Positions 43,521-56,299 of a stretch of DNA of 64,000 bases are shown piece by piece. Source of the DNA: Xanthostigma xanthostigma. Lineage: Eukaryota; Arthropoda; Insecta; Raphidioptera; Raphidiidae. Position 1 is the first letter of the stretch. Each line of letters opens with the position of its first letter. The notes beneath the pieces are model-generated. The model was not told where the DNA came from. It saw nothing but the letters and a program-made list of their open reading frames with translations, and made no database searches. Made by a program: the position numbers and the translations under genes. The DNA lies in the NCBI GenBank assembly GCA_963575645.1, contig OY754465.1, forward strand, positions 2,418,001 to 2,482,000, given 5' to 3'.

Positions 43521-43903
43521 TGAGCGGGGTGGCGTAGTGGTGAGAGCACTAGACTCGCAGTCGGGAGGTACCGGTTTAGAATCTCGGCGGGGGCAGATGT
43601 GGCTGGGATTTTTTCCTGCTGCCTCTCGCCGAGAAACGGTAATTCCTGTACCGGCCATCTTGTTGAGGTTTTCTATGGTTTCCCTCAATAATTCCGGATA
43701 AATATCGAGATGGTTCCTTATTCAAGGCCATGACCGATTACCTGTCAAACTCCTAATGTCCTAAAATTACTTAATTCGCCCATTGCTATTAATTAAGTGG
43801 AAGTTTAAAAATGTAGAAAATAGCGGGAAGTGTGATAGATAGAAAATAGTAATGGTGCGAATGGCGTCTGTTATACAAGTCGAGAAACGGACGTTATTAT
43901 TAA
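43521..43903 (+). mobile_element. tRNA-derived SINE, copy 2
   Basis: Same head (TGAGCGGGGTGGCG..) and body as 22831-23243. The B-box has changed to GGTTTAGAATCT, so it is unlikely to be transcribed itself. Confidence 0.8.
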
Positions 43904-44650
43904 TTTCTGAGTTTTCTGAGAATGACCACTGTAGTAAGGGTTGTCATAGACGGACAACTCCGAACAAATACGCCCGTATAGCAATAACTGAACTGATTTT
44001 ATTTATTAATGCTCTGCTACATGGCTATCTTGACTATAACGAATAATATGAAGGAAGTAGTCATTAGTAGAAAATTAGAAAATAAAGACAAGCATTAGTG
44101 TTAAGTTACATAAAAGTACGAAACGCCTTCCGCTCTGCAGGCGTACTAAGAAAGCCATTAGCCATGCTCCATATCTCTGTAAGCCTTTCAGATGTTACAT
44201 TTTGATTGTAAACCTATATTTAATTGAATCAGACTCTGATCACTGATCATATTTAGAAAGCGGGACAATTGCCCTCTATATTGTAATTTATAAATCTATA
44301 AATTTGTAACCCATTAGATTAAGCAATTGAATATTGAATTGAATATTTGAACGACAAAAATCCAGCTAACTGCAGGGTAATCATTAATGGAATCAATTCA
44401 ATTCCGAGGACAGTGTTTCCTAAGCTTGATAGCGAATATCCTACTTCTTTCCGAGTGACACATTATTACACTACAACAAAAGGGGGATGAGCAGTGACTA
44501 AAAATGAAAAAAAAAGTTGGAGATCGCACATGAATCTTTTGGGGATTTTGGCGTATATTAAAGTGAAACCTTTATAAGAACTTTGTCAAACCAAAATCTA
44601 CCCGGGCGATGCTCTGGTTGAAAGCCAATTGATATGGAGTAAACTTCGTT
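43904..44650. other. Unannotated spacer
   Basis: No feature recognised. Confidence 0.35.
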
Positions 44651-45060
44651 ATTTTGTACAAATTATAGACAAAAACCTTCCTCGTTTATCGCTCTTTCTA
44701 TTAGTGAAAACCGTATGAAAATCCGTTCGGTAGTTTTTGAGGTTATTGCGACAGGTAGACGCGGCGAAGGGACTTTATTTATAGATATTTACACAGACTA
44801 TGAGGGTACTCATGAGCACCGCACTCAGTATTTTTTTAATAAATTATAGACAAAAACCTTCCTCGTTTATCGCTCTTTCTATTAATGAAAACCGTATGAA
44901 AATCCGTTCGGTAGTTTTTGAGTCTATTGCGTTTTCACAGGCAGACGCGGCGGAGGGGATCTTTACACAGACTATGAGGGTACTCATGAGTACTGCACTC
45001 AGTATTTTTTTAATGGAACAATCGTCGGCTAAAGTATTATTTTTCAATGTCCTAAGCTGT
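44651..45060. repeat. Two ~175-180-bp tandem units
   Basis: AAATTATAGACAAAAACCTT and GAAAATCCGTTCGGTAGTTT occur at 44660-44736 and 44840-44917; ACTATGAGGGTACTCATGAG at 44797 and 44971. The phrasing resembles widespread insect dispersed repeats. Confidence 0.75.
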
Positions 45061-45329
45061 AAAATACACAGACGTTTTGTAAAATTCGAAATGCGACCAC
45101 CAATTGCGTGTTCTATTAAATTAACTCTTTACAGTAATTTATTTGAAGTGATGTAGAGATTTGTCTGTGTAATACATTTATACACGCGTTTTGTAATAAT
45201 AACAACTGTCTTAGATGCATAAAGATATTTAGAAAGCTATAAAATATAATTGCTTCAGGATAAAAATTAAAAAAAAAAAACAATATAATCTAAGTTTAAG
45301 CATTAAAACAAGGAAATCGCGAGCATGTA

Positions 45330-45972
45330 CAGGGTGTTCACGGAAACTGTATTCTAGCGGTATGGTTATTGTATGTTACTGTTTGATTTGTTTCTGATCG
45401 TTCCACTCGCGAGAATAGTCGGTTATAGTGAGAACCTTATTTTTCATTTTTAATAAAAATCGGCCCAGCTGTTCTCGCATGATGCCGATACAAAAATAAG
45501 AAAAATGATTTTTTTATATGGCTTTTCTATTATTCCCGGTTGCCAGGTTCTAAGCTTAGAATTGGTACATAAAAGTATCAATTAAATTTTCAATTTATTA
45601 TTTAAAAAAAAGTAATAATAAATTGAAAATGATAATTGACGCTAGGCTCAAATAACCCTGGAATTTAAAGGCCTTACAGACTTTTTATATATACACGACC
45701 CCGTAATTGTTTTTTAAAGAACTCCCCCCAAACGCCCTCCTCTTTTCACTGCGCAAAAAAAAGCCATAACATCGACACGACCCCGTAATTGTTTTTTAAA
45801 GAACTCTCCCAAACGCCTTACCTTTTTTACTGCACAAAAAAATTAATTTATAAAAATCAATTTCCCGCACTTCAAACGGCTAATATCACTGTTATATATT
45901 ATGTTATATAAAATAATAATTGTGTATTTTCAATGGATATTTTGCACATCGAGTTACCGTACTCTTACCCTG
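45330..45972. mobile_element. Possible TA-flanked element
   Basis: CAGGGT at 45330 and ACCCTG at 45972, each next to TA; the repeats are short and the arms diverge. Inside, two ~78-bp units with CACGACCCCGTAATTGTTTT (45698 and 45776). Confidence 0.4.
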
Positions 45973-46193
45973 TATATATACGTAAATTATGCACTTTATA
46001 AAGTAGCAAATACCGTATGCATTTTGCTAATTAGATGCAACCAGCAACAGAACGAAATGTTTGACGTAATATTATTTTATGCAACATTTATAAATTATAA
46101 TATTTTCTAGTAATATTCGTATTTACGTTAATTAATATTATTAGGCTACATTTCTAGAGCTGTCAAAAGGTATTTGTTTTAGATAAAATTAAT

Positions 46194-46424
46194 GAAAAAT
46201 AAAATATAGTTTAAAAAAAACTAAAAAACACGCTTTATATCGGACTAAAAAGTAAAAAATAATTGTTTTAAAATAAGCTTAAAAAGCGTGGGGCGCTTTG
46301 TTCCACATTTTCGTACATCGAGCGCCCAACGCTTTTTAAGCTTATTTTAAAACAATTATTTTTTACTTTTTAGTCCGATATAAAGCGTGTTTTTTAGTTT
46401 TTTTTAAACTATATTTTATTTTTC
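46194..46424. repeat. ~230-bp palindrome with the same core, copy 2
   Basis: Almost perfect arms around AAAGCGTGGGGCGC, the same loop as copy 1, and GCGCCCAACGCTTT. Confidence 0.85.
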
Positions 46425-46436
46425 ACTTTTTAGTTT

Positions 46437-46979
46437 GAGGATCTATAAAAGAATTTATTAATCCTGGGGGTCCTAATAAGGATAATGGGAAACTGTTATC
46501 AAATTATTGCATTGTCATCGGTCCTTGATACGTATGCAAAGTTTCAAATTAATCAGACTTCGGGAAATTGGTGAAAATTATGCTCAAAGATTCCGTTACG
46601 GACATACATACATAGTTACAACCCAAACTAATATAAAGCGTTTAATAATAAGGATAATGGGAAACTGTTATCAAATTATTGCATTGTCATCGGTCCTTGA
46701 TACGTATGCAAAGTTTCAAATTAATCAGACTTCGGGAAATTGGTGAAAATAAAGCGTTTACTACAGAGGATCTATAAAAGAATTTATTAATCCTGGGGGT
46801 CCTAATAAGGATAATGGGAAACTGTTATCAAATTATTGCATTGTCATCGGTCCTTGATACGTATGCAAAGTTTCAAATTAATCAGACTTCGGGAAATTGG
46901 TGAAAATTATGCTCAAAGATTCCGTTACGGACATACATACATAGTTAGTTACAACCCAAACTAATATAAAGCGTTTAAA
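46437..46979. repeat. Three tandem/dispersed units (~210, ~115, ~210 bp)
   Basis: GGATAATGGGAAACTGTTAT and GACTTCGGGAAATTGGTGAA recur at 46480, 46655 and 46811 onward; the middle unit lacks the CATACATACATAGTTACAAC end. Confidence 0.8.
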
Positions 46980-47074
46980 AAAGTAAAAGCGCTAATTAAC
47001 TGGGCTGTATCGAAAATAGAATGTTGCTTTTAGTTTTACTATTATGCTTGCACAAAGCATTGTCAAACAAGATG

Positions 47075-47895
47075 TCTTCCCACTTGCGGCCGGAAAAAAT
47101 TTCATCCCACTTGCGGTCAATCAATATGATAAAATGCAAATAATGTCAGGGGTGATCTCACTTGCGGTTAAGAAAATAACTATAAAAATCGATTACGTTT
47201 ACTGGATGCTCTTTTGTTTCGTAGTGAAAAGCGATGGAGGTATGGTGGCAGTGCCGGATTAATCATTAGGCAAAGTAGGCAACTGCCTGGGAGCCCCGCA
47301 TCGACTAGGGGCCCGTGCACGCACCAAGAAAAAAAACTTTTCATTGAACGAAAGTTTTATTTGAAAATTTGTATGAAATTTCCCAACAGCAATATTATTT
47401 TCTTACGTTGTTTATTGTAATTTATTGCATTTAACAAGATAAAATTTAAAATAACTACGTCACGTCTCATTTCTCTTCCCTGACCCATCAAAAAACGTGG
47501 ATCATCAATTATCTATAACCTATTCATTAAGACCATTTCAATAAAGCTAACGTGTCAGGTAAGGCGATGCTGCAGCATCTAGTCAAAGTAATCGTGTTGT
47601 TTCAATATCACATAAGACATTGAAGTAACATGATGCCTGAGTCGATCATCTGGAAGTTACTCACATCCCTTCATTAACTTGAAAAGACCTGATTGCATTG
47701 CATAGGAGCCCGGACAGGGTTAATCCGGGTCTGTATGAAGGAGGTCCTTAAAAAAACGATTACGGGGTGCTGTTGATGCGATGGTGTTTTAGAAATTGTC
47801 AAATTCTTACACCTAACATTATTTTCTTTTAATAATATCGATTGACCGCAAGTGCGGGACGATAATTGTTCTGAACGCAAGTGCGGCCGTAATTC
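47075..47895. repeat. Region with inward-facing CACTTGCGG motifs
   Basis: CCCACTTGCGG or TCACTTGCGG at 47079, 47107, 47159; the inverse GACCGCAAGTGCGG-type at 47845 and 47875. Between them is a common-repeat phrase (GGCAACTGCCTGGGAGCCCC at 47278). Could be a short-TIR element. Confidence 0.4.
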
Positions 47896-48720
47896 AAAAA
47901 AAGTGTGACCCGTCGTGGAACGTCTGGCAAATGTGAAACATTTTAAGCGAAATTGTAGTAACTAAATGTCGCCCTGTCATCTAGTTGTCGCCTTTAACAA
48001 GAGCCAAGTTATAATCCAGCGCATACACAATGCAAGCGTTACGGTCTGTCATCTAACGAAATACTAGTAACTAAAGAAGTACCCAACTAAATTTTGGCCT
48101 GTTATCTATAGATGTTGCCTTCAACTAAAGCCATGTTTAATACACAGAACACAAACGTAACGTCGTCCCATAAAAGTGTCGCGCCAATTGCATGGTTTTA
48201 CTCCCAACGTTTCACATTCATAAGATAAATTGGCATTAAACACGAAATCTGACAGTGGGAAATCGAGATACATCTTAAAGTATTTTATGAAACAAACAAA
48301 TAAGACATTGTAATTACGAAATATATTCGTGCCATTTCAGTCATTTGACATAATTTATTATCTTTTAAATATTATAAATGTACATTGTTTGTAAAAATTA
48401 ACGCTATATTGTTAATTGCAACTTGTAAATTTTAGCATAATTTTCGTAATATAATATATATTTTACAAGCTATGGTCATTGTCTTCTATTTTCACAATAA
48501 TTTACTAACAAAGATTTTTGTTAATGTAAGAATTGACATGCTATCTGTAAATCTTGAATTATTCATTTTTGTTATTAGATAATTATTTCGTAATCATAAT
48601 AATCACTGTAAAAAATGTGTTAAAACGCATACCTAACGCGATCATAATTATATATGCAGTGTATAATTTTTTTTGCGCATTGTTGATTATGCATTTCTTT
48701 ACGTTAATCACGTAAGGGTG
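47896..48720. other. Unannotated spacer
   Basis: Two loosely similar segments (GTCATCTA-TTGTCGCCTT at about 47975 and GTTATCTA-GATGTTGCCTT at 48100) hint at an old duplication; nothing else seen. Confidence 0.35.
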
Positions 48721-48725
48721 ATTAA

Positions 48726-49149
48726 AGACCACTCCATACGAGGCTGGAAACACTGTTTGGACTTCTGCTGGCCGGCAGGCTTGGTACGAGGGTGGATATG
48801 ACGTCATTGCGGGCTCGCCTGCTAGCTCACAAGATAGATTTTAAAATTAGAACAGGGACTATTTTTCTTGCTAGGTCCTGTGCTTGCCCTGAGCAAGAAC
48901 CAATCAGAAAACAGTATCTTGTCACGTGGGCCCACAAACCAACATGGCTTCATTCTGTTCAGAGTCAGACAACAGACACGTTTTGCTCTGTGTTTATATT
49001 TGAACTGCGCGCGTACCAGATCCATTCACAAGACTAAGCTCGAAAAGACGTCTCGTGTGAAGCGAGCACATAAAAGCAATCAAGAAAACCGGTGCTAGAA
49101 AACTAGTAGGCAAATCTAGCAGCCATTCTAGCCTCGTGTGCAGCGAAAT
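48726..49149. mobile_element. Harbinger-like MITE (CTAGCCTCGTGTGCAG family)
   Basis: TAA then AGACCACTCCATACGAGGCT at the left; CTAGCCTCGTGTGCAGCG at the right. Solo right end at 20456-20540. Confidence 0.6.
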
Positions 49150-49262
49150 TTCCTTACAGGGATAAGTTACATTACGAGGCGAAATTTCGTTACAGTCCGA
49201 ATTTCAGTTACAGGCTGGAATTTCAGTTACAGGGTAACAGGGCGAAATTTAGTTACTAGAAT
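49150..49262. repeat. Short GAAATTTCGTTACAGG-type tandem repeats
   Basis: About five degenerate 20-25-bp units containing AATTTC-GTTACAGG. Confidence 0.7.
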
Positions 49263-49348
49263 TTTGCTTAAATTTATGTTTCACATCTCCCAGGCTTCTC
49301 ACGATGGCTCATTTTTTTTTTATTTTGGACCAAAACATAGGTATAATA

Positions 49349-49645
49349 CGCGCCACGAATCTAAAAGGTACGGAAGTTAGTCACAAACAGCGTCGCAAAG
49401 GCACATTTTAGAGCCGTTGTGACTCCCACCACCTCCTAGCAGCCTGCACGGAACGTGCGCTCGTCGGTGATTGGCCGTGATCGCTCGTTGCCTTTGTCAC
49501 TTGTCGCTTTCCTGCTTTCAAGTACAGTCGAGTACGCTATTGTCAAGTTGTTATTGTTATTTTAGTTTTGTTGAGTTAAGAGTTTGTAGTTTTTCAACAG
49601 ACTGTACAAGCGCAAGCCCGCATTCGCATCTAACTTCCGAGCCTT
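49349..49645. mobile_element. MITE family C, copy 1 (right end truncated)
   Basis: CGCGCCACGAATCTAAAAGG at the left next to TA; matches 63320-63624 but stops at CCGAGCCTT before the right terminus. Confidence 0.75.
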
Positions 49646-49649
49646 ACAC

Positions 49650-50421
49650 TACGTGAAATATTGTTATATTATTAAATCGTCAGTTCTGAAATGAAAACTA
49701 AGTAACTTAATTACGCAATCTTTTCGTAATGAAGAAATAAAGGATATCCGTTGAAATTATATAATTGCGCACGTGAGGAATTAAGTCTTTGCATAATTTA
49801 TTTTATAATTGTTTTGCTTTTTTGCAGTTATTTCTATATTTATAACAGTAAATATCTCACAAGATATTATAGAATAAATATGACGGAATGGCGTATTTAT
49901 TTTCCAGGAATAACGGTTCTAAAGCAGTTCTCGTGACTATAGATTATAGACAATTTTTTGTCATAAATGTTGACCGAAATGTTTCGTCTTTTTAATAACT
50001 TTTTTTCGTTTTAACAAGTCGAAACTATTTTCTTCAATATATAAACGTACAGCCATGCAGGCTTGCCAGATACGTTCGTTAAAAATACATTTGTTGCACA
50101 CTCTCTATAACATGGCTGCTTTTCATGCCTGTGTAGCGGTTGTAAAATGACCCATTACGCACTAGAGCGTAAAAAAATGCGCAACGTAAAATAATCGTAG
50201 TCCTACTACCATTTCCGTATAGTAAATGCATGCAAATACAATATTAGAAGTGAATTTGCTCAAATTTGAACTGTCAAAAATGTTGTGAAAATCAGCTATT
50301 TTATATAGAGGCACGTACAAATAACACGGTATCTCGTGCGTGATGATATTACGGTTCATGTGACTGTTAAAATTCGCTGGCTCTCGTTTTTAACACAATG
50401 TCACATTCCGAATCAAACAAA
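49650..50421. other. Unannotated spacer
   Basis: AT-rich, nothing recognised. Confidence 0.35.
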
Positions 50422-50777
50422 TCTGTACTTAATATATAAAGCTGAAGAGTTTGTTTGTTTGGTTGGTTGAACGCGCTAATCTCAGGAACTACTGGTTCGA
50501 ATTGAAAAAAAAAAATTTTTTTGTTGGATAGCCCAATTATCGAGGAAAGCATTAGGCTATATAATATCACGCTACGACCAATAGGAGCGGAGCATCAATG
50601 AAAAATGTTGCAACTCAAAATTTGTCCGTCCGACAAAAACTTTTGAACGGTAACTCCGATCATCATGAAATTTGGACACAATACTCCTCTCGGTAAGCTA
50701 AAATGAATGCGCTTACTCATGTCCCTCCCCCATCCATTCGTTCTTTTGCGCTCGGGTGAAACCGGGCGGGTCCGCTA
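50422..50777 (+). mobile_element. Helitron-like repeat copy
   Basis: TCTGTACTTAATATATAAAG to GGGCGGGTCCGCTA; holds CTAATCTCAGGAACTACTGG and GACCAATAGGAGCGGAGCAT. Uninterrupted, so it shows what was inserted in the 18.6-kb copy. Confidence 0.65.
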
Positions 50778-51309
50778 TAAACAAATATACAGTAAGTTGT
50801 AGTTAGTGTAGAATACACATTTTTGAAACAAATAAATTCTTATAAACCAGTTTTAAAGAAATCGAATCGTCTCTTCGAAGTTTTTCTATAGATCGGATAA
50901 AACGAAATGTCGGAGTCGTATAATCGGGTCTCTATTGTACTTTGTACGTATTGCTGCGTTTTCTCATAAAATAAATTTGTTACCAGTCATTTATTTTGTA
51001 ATTTGAATTCAATACCTATACAAAATAATAGTTTCAATAAAATTTGTTGTTTTGTGAAAGTCACGCGTTTTTAACGTTGCAGATAATTCGACATTGACTT
51101 TGCGAGTAAATTAAATTTCTATTGAAAACTCGATTAACCGTTAGATTTTCATGTTTCACGGAAAGTGTTTTTAAATTGAACTAATTCAGTTCGTATATTT
51201 AAATTTAATTAAGTTAAAAAATGGAACAGTTTTTTGTGACGAATTGAATTTTACGCGTACAAAAGTCAAAAGTTTAATAGACATTTTTTTTGTCTATCTA
51301 ATCTAGCGG
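50778..51309. other. Unannotated spacer
   Basis: AT-rich; nothing recognised. Confidence 0.35.
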
Positions 51310-51317
51310 CAGTATAC

Positions 51318-51933
51318 CAGGGATGTCGGAAGTGAAAAAAAATTGCGATGTAACGATATTTATAAAAATATCAATATCGACGTCGATATATCGAGGAAAA
51401 AATATCGATATATCGGTCAAATTTTCAAAATATTTTGCGTTTTTAAAATAATAGTGTATTTAACTTAATATTATCAATAGTAATTTTTATACAAAATGTA
51501 CATTATTTTAATGTACAAAAATCTCAATAAAAATGAAGGTATTTTTACCAGTATTTCTTTTTATTAGGCAATATAATAATTACAAAAATATCAAAAACTA
51601 AAAAGCTATCTTCTAATATTTTTGAACCTATTTATTGTATTAGGCAAACTAGTATTTGTCCGGTAGCGAAAGTATCCTTAACAGACTACTGTACAGACGA
51701 ACAGATTTGGTACGGAGCGGACCAGATCCGCTGTCCGCTTCGAACCAAGTTCGACCGTCTGTTAGTACTATTAAGGTTTTGGTTTCTAGTGACTTTAGTT
51801 ACATAAATAAAAAAATATATCGTTTACATCATACAATTTTCGATATTGGATATTTTGTATCAATATATCGGCTAAAAATATCGATGTTTTGAATTAAAAA
51901 TATCGATACATCGATACTTTTTCAACATCCCTA
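51318..51933. mobile_element. hAT-like element
   Basis: CAGGGATGTCGGAAG at the left and, inverted, TAGGGATGTTGAAAAAG at the right; flanked by CAGTATAC (51310-51317) and CAGTGTAC (51934-51941), an 8-bp duplication with one difference. Both subterminal zones are full of ATCGATA. A small hairpin element is inserted (51672-51776). Confidence 0.78.
51672..51776. repeat. Hairpin inserted in the hAT-like element
   Basis: CCTTAACAGACTACTG..GGAGCGGAC faces GTCCGCTTCGAACCAAG..TACTATTAAGG; GC-richer than its host. Confidence 0.65.
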
Positions 51934-51941
51934 CAGTGTAC

Positions 51942-53257
51942 CCGTATAAAACGCAACGTCTCTTGAGAACCCCGGAACTGATTTTCATTCGGTTTTCTTT
52001 CCAAAAATCGCAAAAATAAAAATCTTTCATATATTTTGCAAATTGAGAATCTTTATAGGGAAAAAATTTTCGGCCAATTGGGCGATGGGACCATTCCAAC
52101 GTCAAAATGTTGACATAGTATAATAAAGAAACTTTAAGTTTATTTCTGACAGATCTACAAAATCAACAGAACAGCTGATTTTTTTTTTGTTTTCAAAATA
52201 TTTCCAAAACTATAAAGTTTAGAACAAACATGTTTTTGACGAAACTTTCTTGAAAAAATAAATAGAATAATAAGCCGTTATGAAAAGTATACGCGTATAT
52301 AAAAAACGCGTATATATCTTCTGCGCATGCATCGATTTTCCCCAAAAACAATGGGGCTCTTCATATTTGCATATACCAAACATCCTCCCAAAATTTGGTT
52401 TGATCTGTATTGTGCTCCCAGACGCACAGAGTTTTTCCAAAGATATGTTTTTTGGATTCGGGGGACCTCGAAACGAAAAGATATTGTAAAATTTTGAAAA
52501 GTGATTTTTGACCTGAACTAGTACTATACTACCATTCCCCTGCACTTGTGGGTTGGAATGGTAAAAACCGCGAGTAAGACAACTTTCCCCTCTATACTTA
52601 TTCAATTACGAAGAGAATAAATTAAACATAAGTATAAACAAATTTACTTTCTGTGAATTGTTGACAGATTTTCGTGATGCGCAACTATTTAACGCTTATG
52701 TATTTTCGCGAATTTATGTTCATTACACTTTCACTGTATTTTTATTTTAATTTTTTTTTTTGAAAGTGTCTATCGATGTTTTAGATGAATTAAATGTCTA
52801 TACGTGCACTAATAAATAAAAGAAACTGTTATAACCAAAAATAGAAATAAGATTTTAATGAAGACACTTAATATATGTCTGAGGATTTTTAAATTAACTG
52901 GTTCTTATCTTGTATAAAAATGGTATTAATTAATTTAACTAAAATTTATTGACTTTCGTTTTCAAGTATACGCGTTCCCCAAAAATCGTAAATGTGACAA
53001 CAATTTGTAACATTTTTACAAGCTTTTATTTAACTTGCAATGCTTAGGTCAAATTTTTCAAGCTGAATTAAAACCACTTCCTATTATCGTACGGAGTTGA
53101 ATTTTTACATGTTGGTTCAGTTCCGATGACAATGCATTTTAGCGAAAACTAAAAAATAAAAAATTAATAGTAAAAACTAAAAAATAAAATTAATAGTAAA
53201 AAAAACATTTTTAAAAACAAACTTTTATTTAAATGCTCTAAAAATAAGAAAATAAAC
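51942..53257. other. Unannotated spacer
   Basis: No gene seen; phrases such as CCATTCCCCTGCACTTGTGG near 52550 look like dispersed-repeat material but no second copy is in the window. Confidence 0.35.
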
Positions 53258-53261
53258 TTAA

Positions 53262-54053
53262 GGTTATACGCTCTCGACCGTATTAGTAAAAACTGCGTCC
53301 TTATTTTGTTGTAACAAAAAAATGTTATATGACTTGGTAAATTTATTATTTCTCATGGAAATATTATATCCTGTTGATCATAGCTTTATTTTTTAATATT
53401 TAAGAAATAATATTTAAACATTTGACATATTATGATAAAGTTGTGACTTAATTAAGTCCAGTGTACACGAATGATTTTATCTTACGTTTTGGTTTTAAAA
53501 ACCTTTGAACCGTTAGACGTATAGTTTTTGAGTTATTGGATATTAAATGCAGTTTTTAATACACGGTAAATGAGATAATATCCAATTTTCAAGTTTTAGT
53601 TATTAGCTACGTCAAAAAAATTATTTAATAAAAACAAAATTTATGAAAAACTTTTCGTGTAATCTGGTTTTCATGGTGACATAATTCAAATCTAGAAAAT
53701 AGAGATTTTGAGAGTTGTTTCGAAAATTTTTAATTAATATTTCTCCAAAACTGTACGGGAAAGTATAGTTTTTTTAATTTTTACGTTATCTAAAAGAGTC
53801 AAACTTTCGAATAAACAGATTTTTAAAAATTTGTCTTTAGCCAATTTGGTTTAATCTTATTTTTATATACACTTCCGGTCAGTCTTCTCATATATCATTG
53901 TGTTAAAAATCGCATTTTTAATAATTAATAACTTAATGAAAACTAGACGGTCAATGTTTTTTAAAAAATGCAGTTGAATGTATGAGATATCCATAATTAA
54001 CATATTAAAATTTCAGCGTATTATCTATACATTGCTCTATCGGGCGTATAACC
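53262..54053. mobile_element. TTAA-flanked (piggyBac-like) element
   Basis: GGTTATACGC and complement at the ends with TTAA outside both (53258-53261; 54054-54057). 792 bp, no coding frame. Confidence 0.65.
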
Positions 54054-54183
54054 TTAAATCAAACCCAACCAGTTATTACATTATACAATTGATATGATAT
54101 AAAAGCTTGTCGCGAGATTTTCCTGTGTAAATAAACAAGAATATAATATGTAACTTAATGTTGACACAAGTAATTCTAAGAAA

Positions 54184-54664
54184 AAAATGCATGTACAGTG
54201 TAAACTCCACTTAACGTCACTCGATATAACAACAAACTTCTTAAAACGTCGAAAATACTTAACTCTAGTTGGTTTACCTTGTTGCATTCGCAATCGAACC
54301 ATTAGGGTGCAAACATATACTTCTGTCTTTTTTTACGTCATAAGCACTGGCGTATCCAGGAGAGCAAAACAAGAACGGGGGACCTGGCTTAAGAAATTTC
54401 TAATTTGCTCCCTCCTGGGCCAAAAGCTGGGTACGCCCATGTTAACGTCATAGAAAAAGACAAAGTTTTTGAAACAGAGATACTTTATTCAGATTGAATT
54501 CAAGTACATCAACCAATCCTATCATCGGAGAAATCAGGGAATTACATCGAAGAAAGAGACGCAGATATATTTTCGATACGCTTTGTTGCCTTCACTCACC
54601 GCACATTGAGTAGATAGACAATGATTCATATTTATAGTAAATTATTAAATATATGCTAATTCCG
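54184..54664 (-). repeat. Dispersed repeat B, inverted copy
   Basis: Runs in the opposite direction to 55078-56010 and matches it from ATATTTAATAATTTAC through ATGAATCATTG to the GTACGCCCATG/GGCGTATCC part. Confidence 0.75.
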
Positions 54665-55077
54665 TAAAAAACCGCCAATTTCCTAAAATGGCGCGACCGG
54701 ATCGACACAGACTTGCCTAGCAAAAATAACATTTCACATTTTTATAGGTTATATTAGAAATATGAAGACGTTTTTCAAATAACCTTGAATTTTATTTGTG
54801 TACGTATTTTTATTAATATAACTGACTGATATGCTTTCGCCAGTGCTGTTAATTTATACGTATAATGCGATAGACTCAGGTGGTTTTGGTTCATTGACTC
54901 AACGTACGAAATTATGTATAGGTGGATACCTTTAAACATATGTAAAAATAAAACGCAAATCGCTCGAAGCAAGTTCAAAAGTACACACCTCCTTGATCAA
55001 AGATCTCACGCTATTTTAAATCTACTAGATGTGTCAAAAACGTTTGCGTTATACCGATCAGATAAATTTTTATCATA

Positions 55078-56010
55078 ATATATTTAATAATTTACCATAC
55101 AGTATGTAAACACGTAAGGTGTACATAGGGAAATTAACATTGGGAAAAAATGACTGGATCAGAGTGAGCCTTGAAATCTTGTTTTTCAATTTTACAGATA
55201 ATATTCTTTTGCAAAATGAATGCGTCTACTACCGAAGAAAATATTCAAATGATTACAACATAATCGGACTTTTTTTATCAATGGGACATTAAATTCCCAA
55301 AAATACTTAAATATGGTGCGAGATCAAATATCTCCACCTATTCGTGTTGAACCTAAAGACATTGGGTCACTGATTTACCAACGCGCATACGTCATACCAG
55401 TCAGACAATTTTTGAATGAAATGTTTCCAAACAGATGGAGTTGTTTTTTTGTTTTATTTTTGTACAAAAAAATTTAAATAATGATTTATAAGAGCTTTTT
55501 ATTATTAAAAAAGCTAATTAAAATAAAAATAAATCAAAATAAAATAGAAATCCTCAAGGTTACCACGATAATTCAATAGAAATAATTAATGCAGTCATGG
55601 CTAACTCTGATCCAAGTATTTTTTCCCAATGCTAATTTCTCTATGTGCACCTTACGTGTTTACATACTGTATGAATCATTGTCTATCTAATCAATGTGCG
55701 GTGAGCGAAGGCAACAAAGCATATCGAAAATATATCTGCGTCTCTTTCTTCGATGTAATTCCCTGACTTCTCCGATGATAGGATTGGTTGATGTACTTGC
55801 ATTCAGTCTGAATAAAGTATCTCTGTTTCAAGAACTTTGTCTTTTTCTATGACGTCAACATGGGCGTACCCAGCTTTTTGCCCAGGAGGGAGCAAATTAG
55901 AAATTTCTTAAGCCGGGTTCCCCGTGCTTGTTTTGCCTTCCTGGATACGCCAGTGCTTACGGCGTAAAAAAGACAGAAGTATATGTTTGTACCCTAATGG
56001 TTCGATTGCG
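55078..56010 (+). repeat. Dispersed repeat B, direct copy split by a TA-flanked element
   Basis: Left piece 55078-55099 and right piece 55670-56010 are continuous in the inverted copy at 54184-54664; the MITE at 55100-55669 separates them. Confidence 0.7.
55100..55669. mobile_element. TA-flanked inverted-repeat element
   Basis: CAGTATGTAAACACGTAAGG and complement, with arms of about 80 bp continuing to GGGAAAAAATGAC; TA at 55098-55099 and 55670-55671. Tc1/mariner-type MITE. Confidence 0.8.
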
Positions 56011-56299
56011 ATTTTATTCCTAGTTCGTTTTGAAACGTGGTATAGGTATTAATTTTTTTTTTATTTATTTTATTTTTGACATATTATATAGTAATTACAA
56101 AAATCAAGTTAATATAATCGTGTTAAAAACAATGATAGTAGGTCAGTTACATATAACCTCAAAACAAAGGAGTCACATTAGAAGACATTTATTAGATGTC
56201 GATGGTCACCGATAAAAAGACGACTAGAAGCCCCCTGTGGACAGAGAGTATGGGCAAAATCTAACGAAGCCGGGTTTATGATTTTCTTCCCGGGAACAG

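Noticed and set aside
49471..49656. Frame MAVIARCLCHLSLSC, also at 63434
   Set aside because: Both are in copies of the same 305-bp MITE; no coding evidence.
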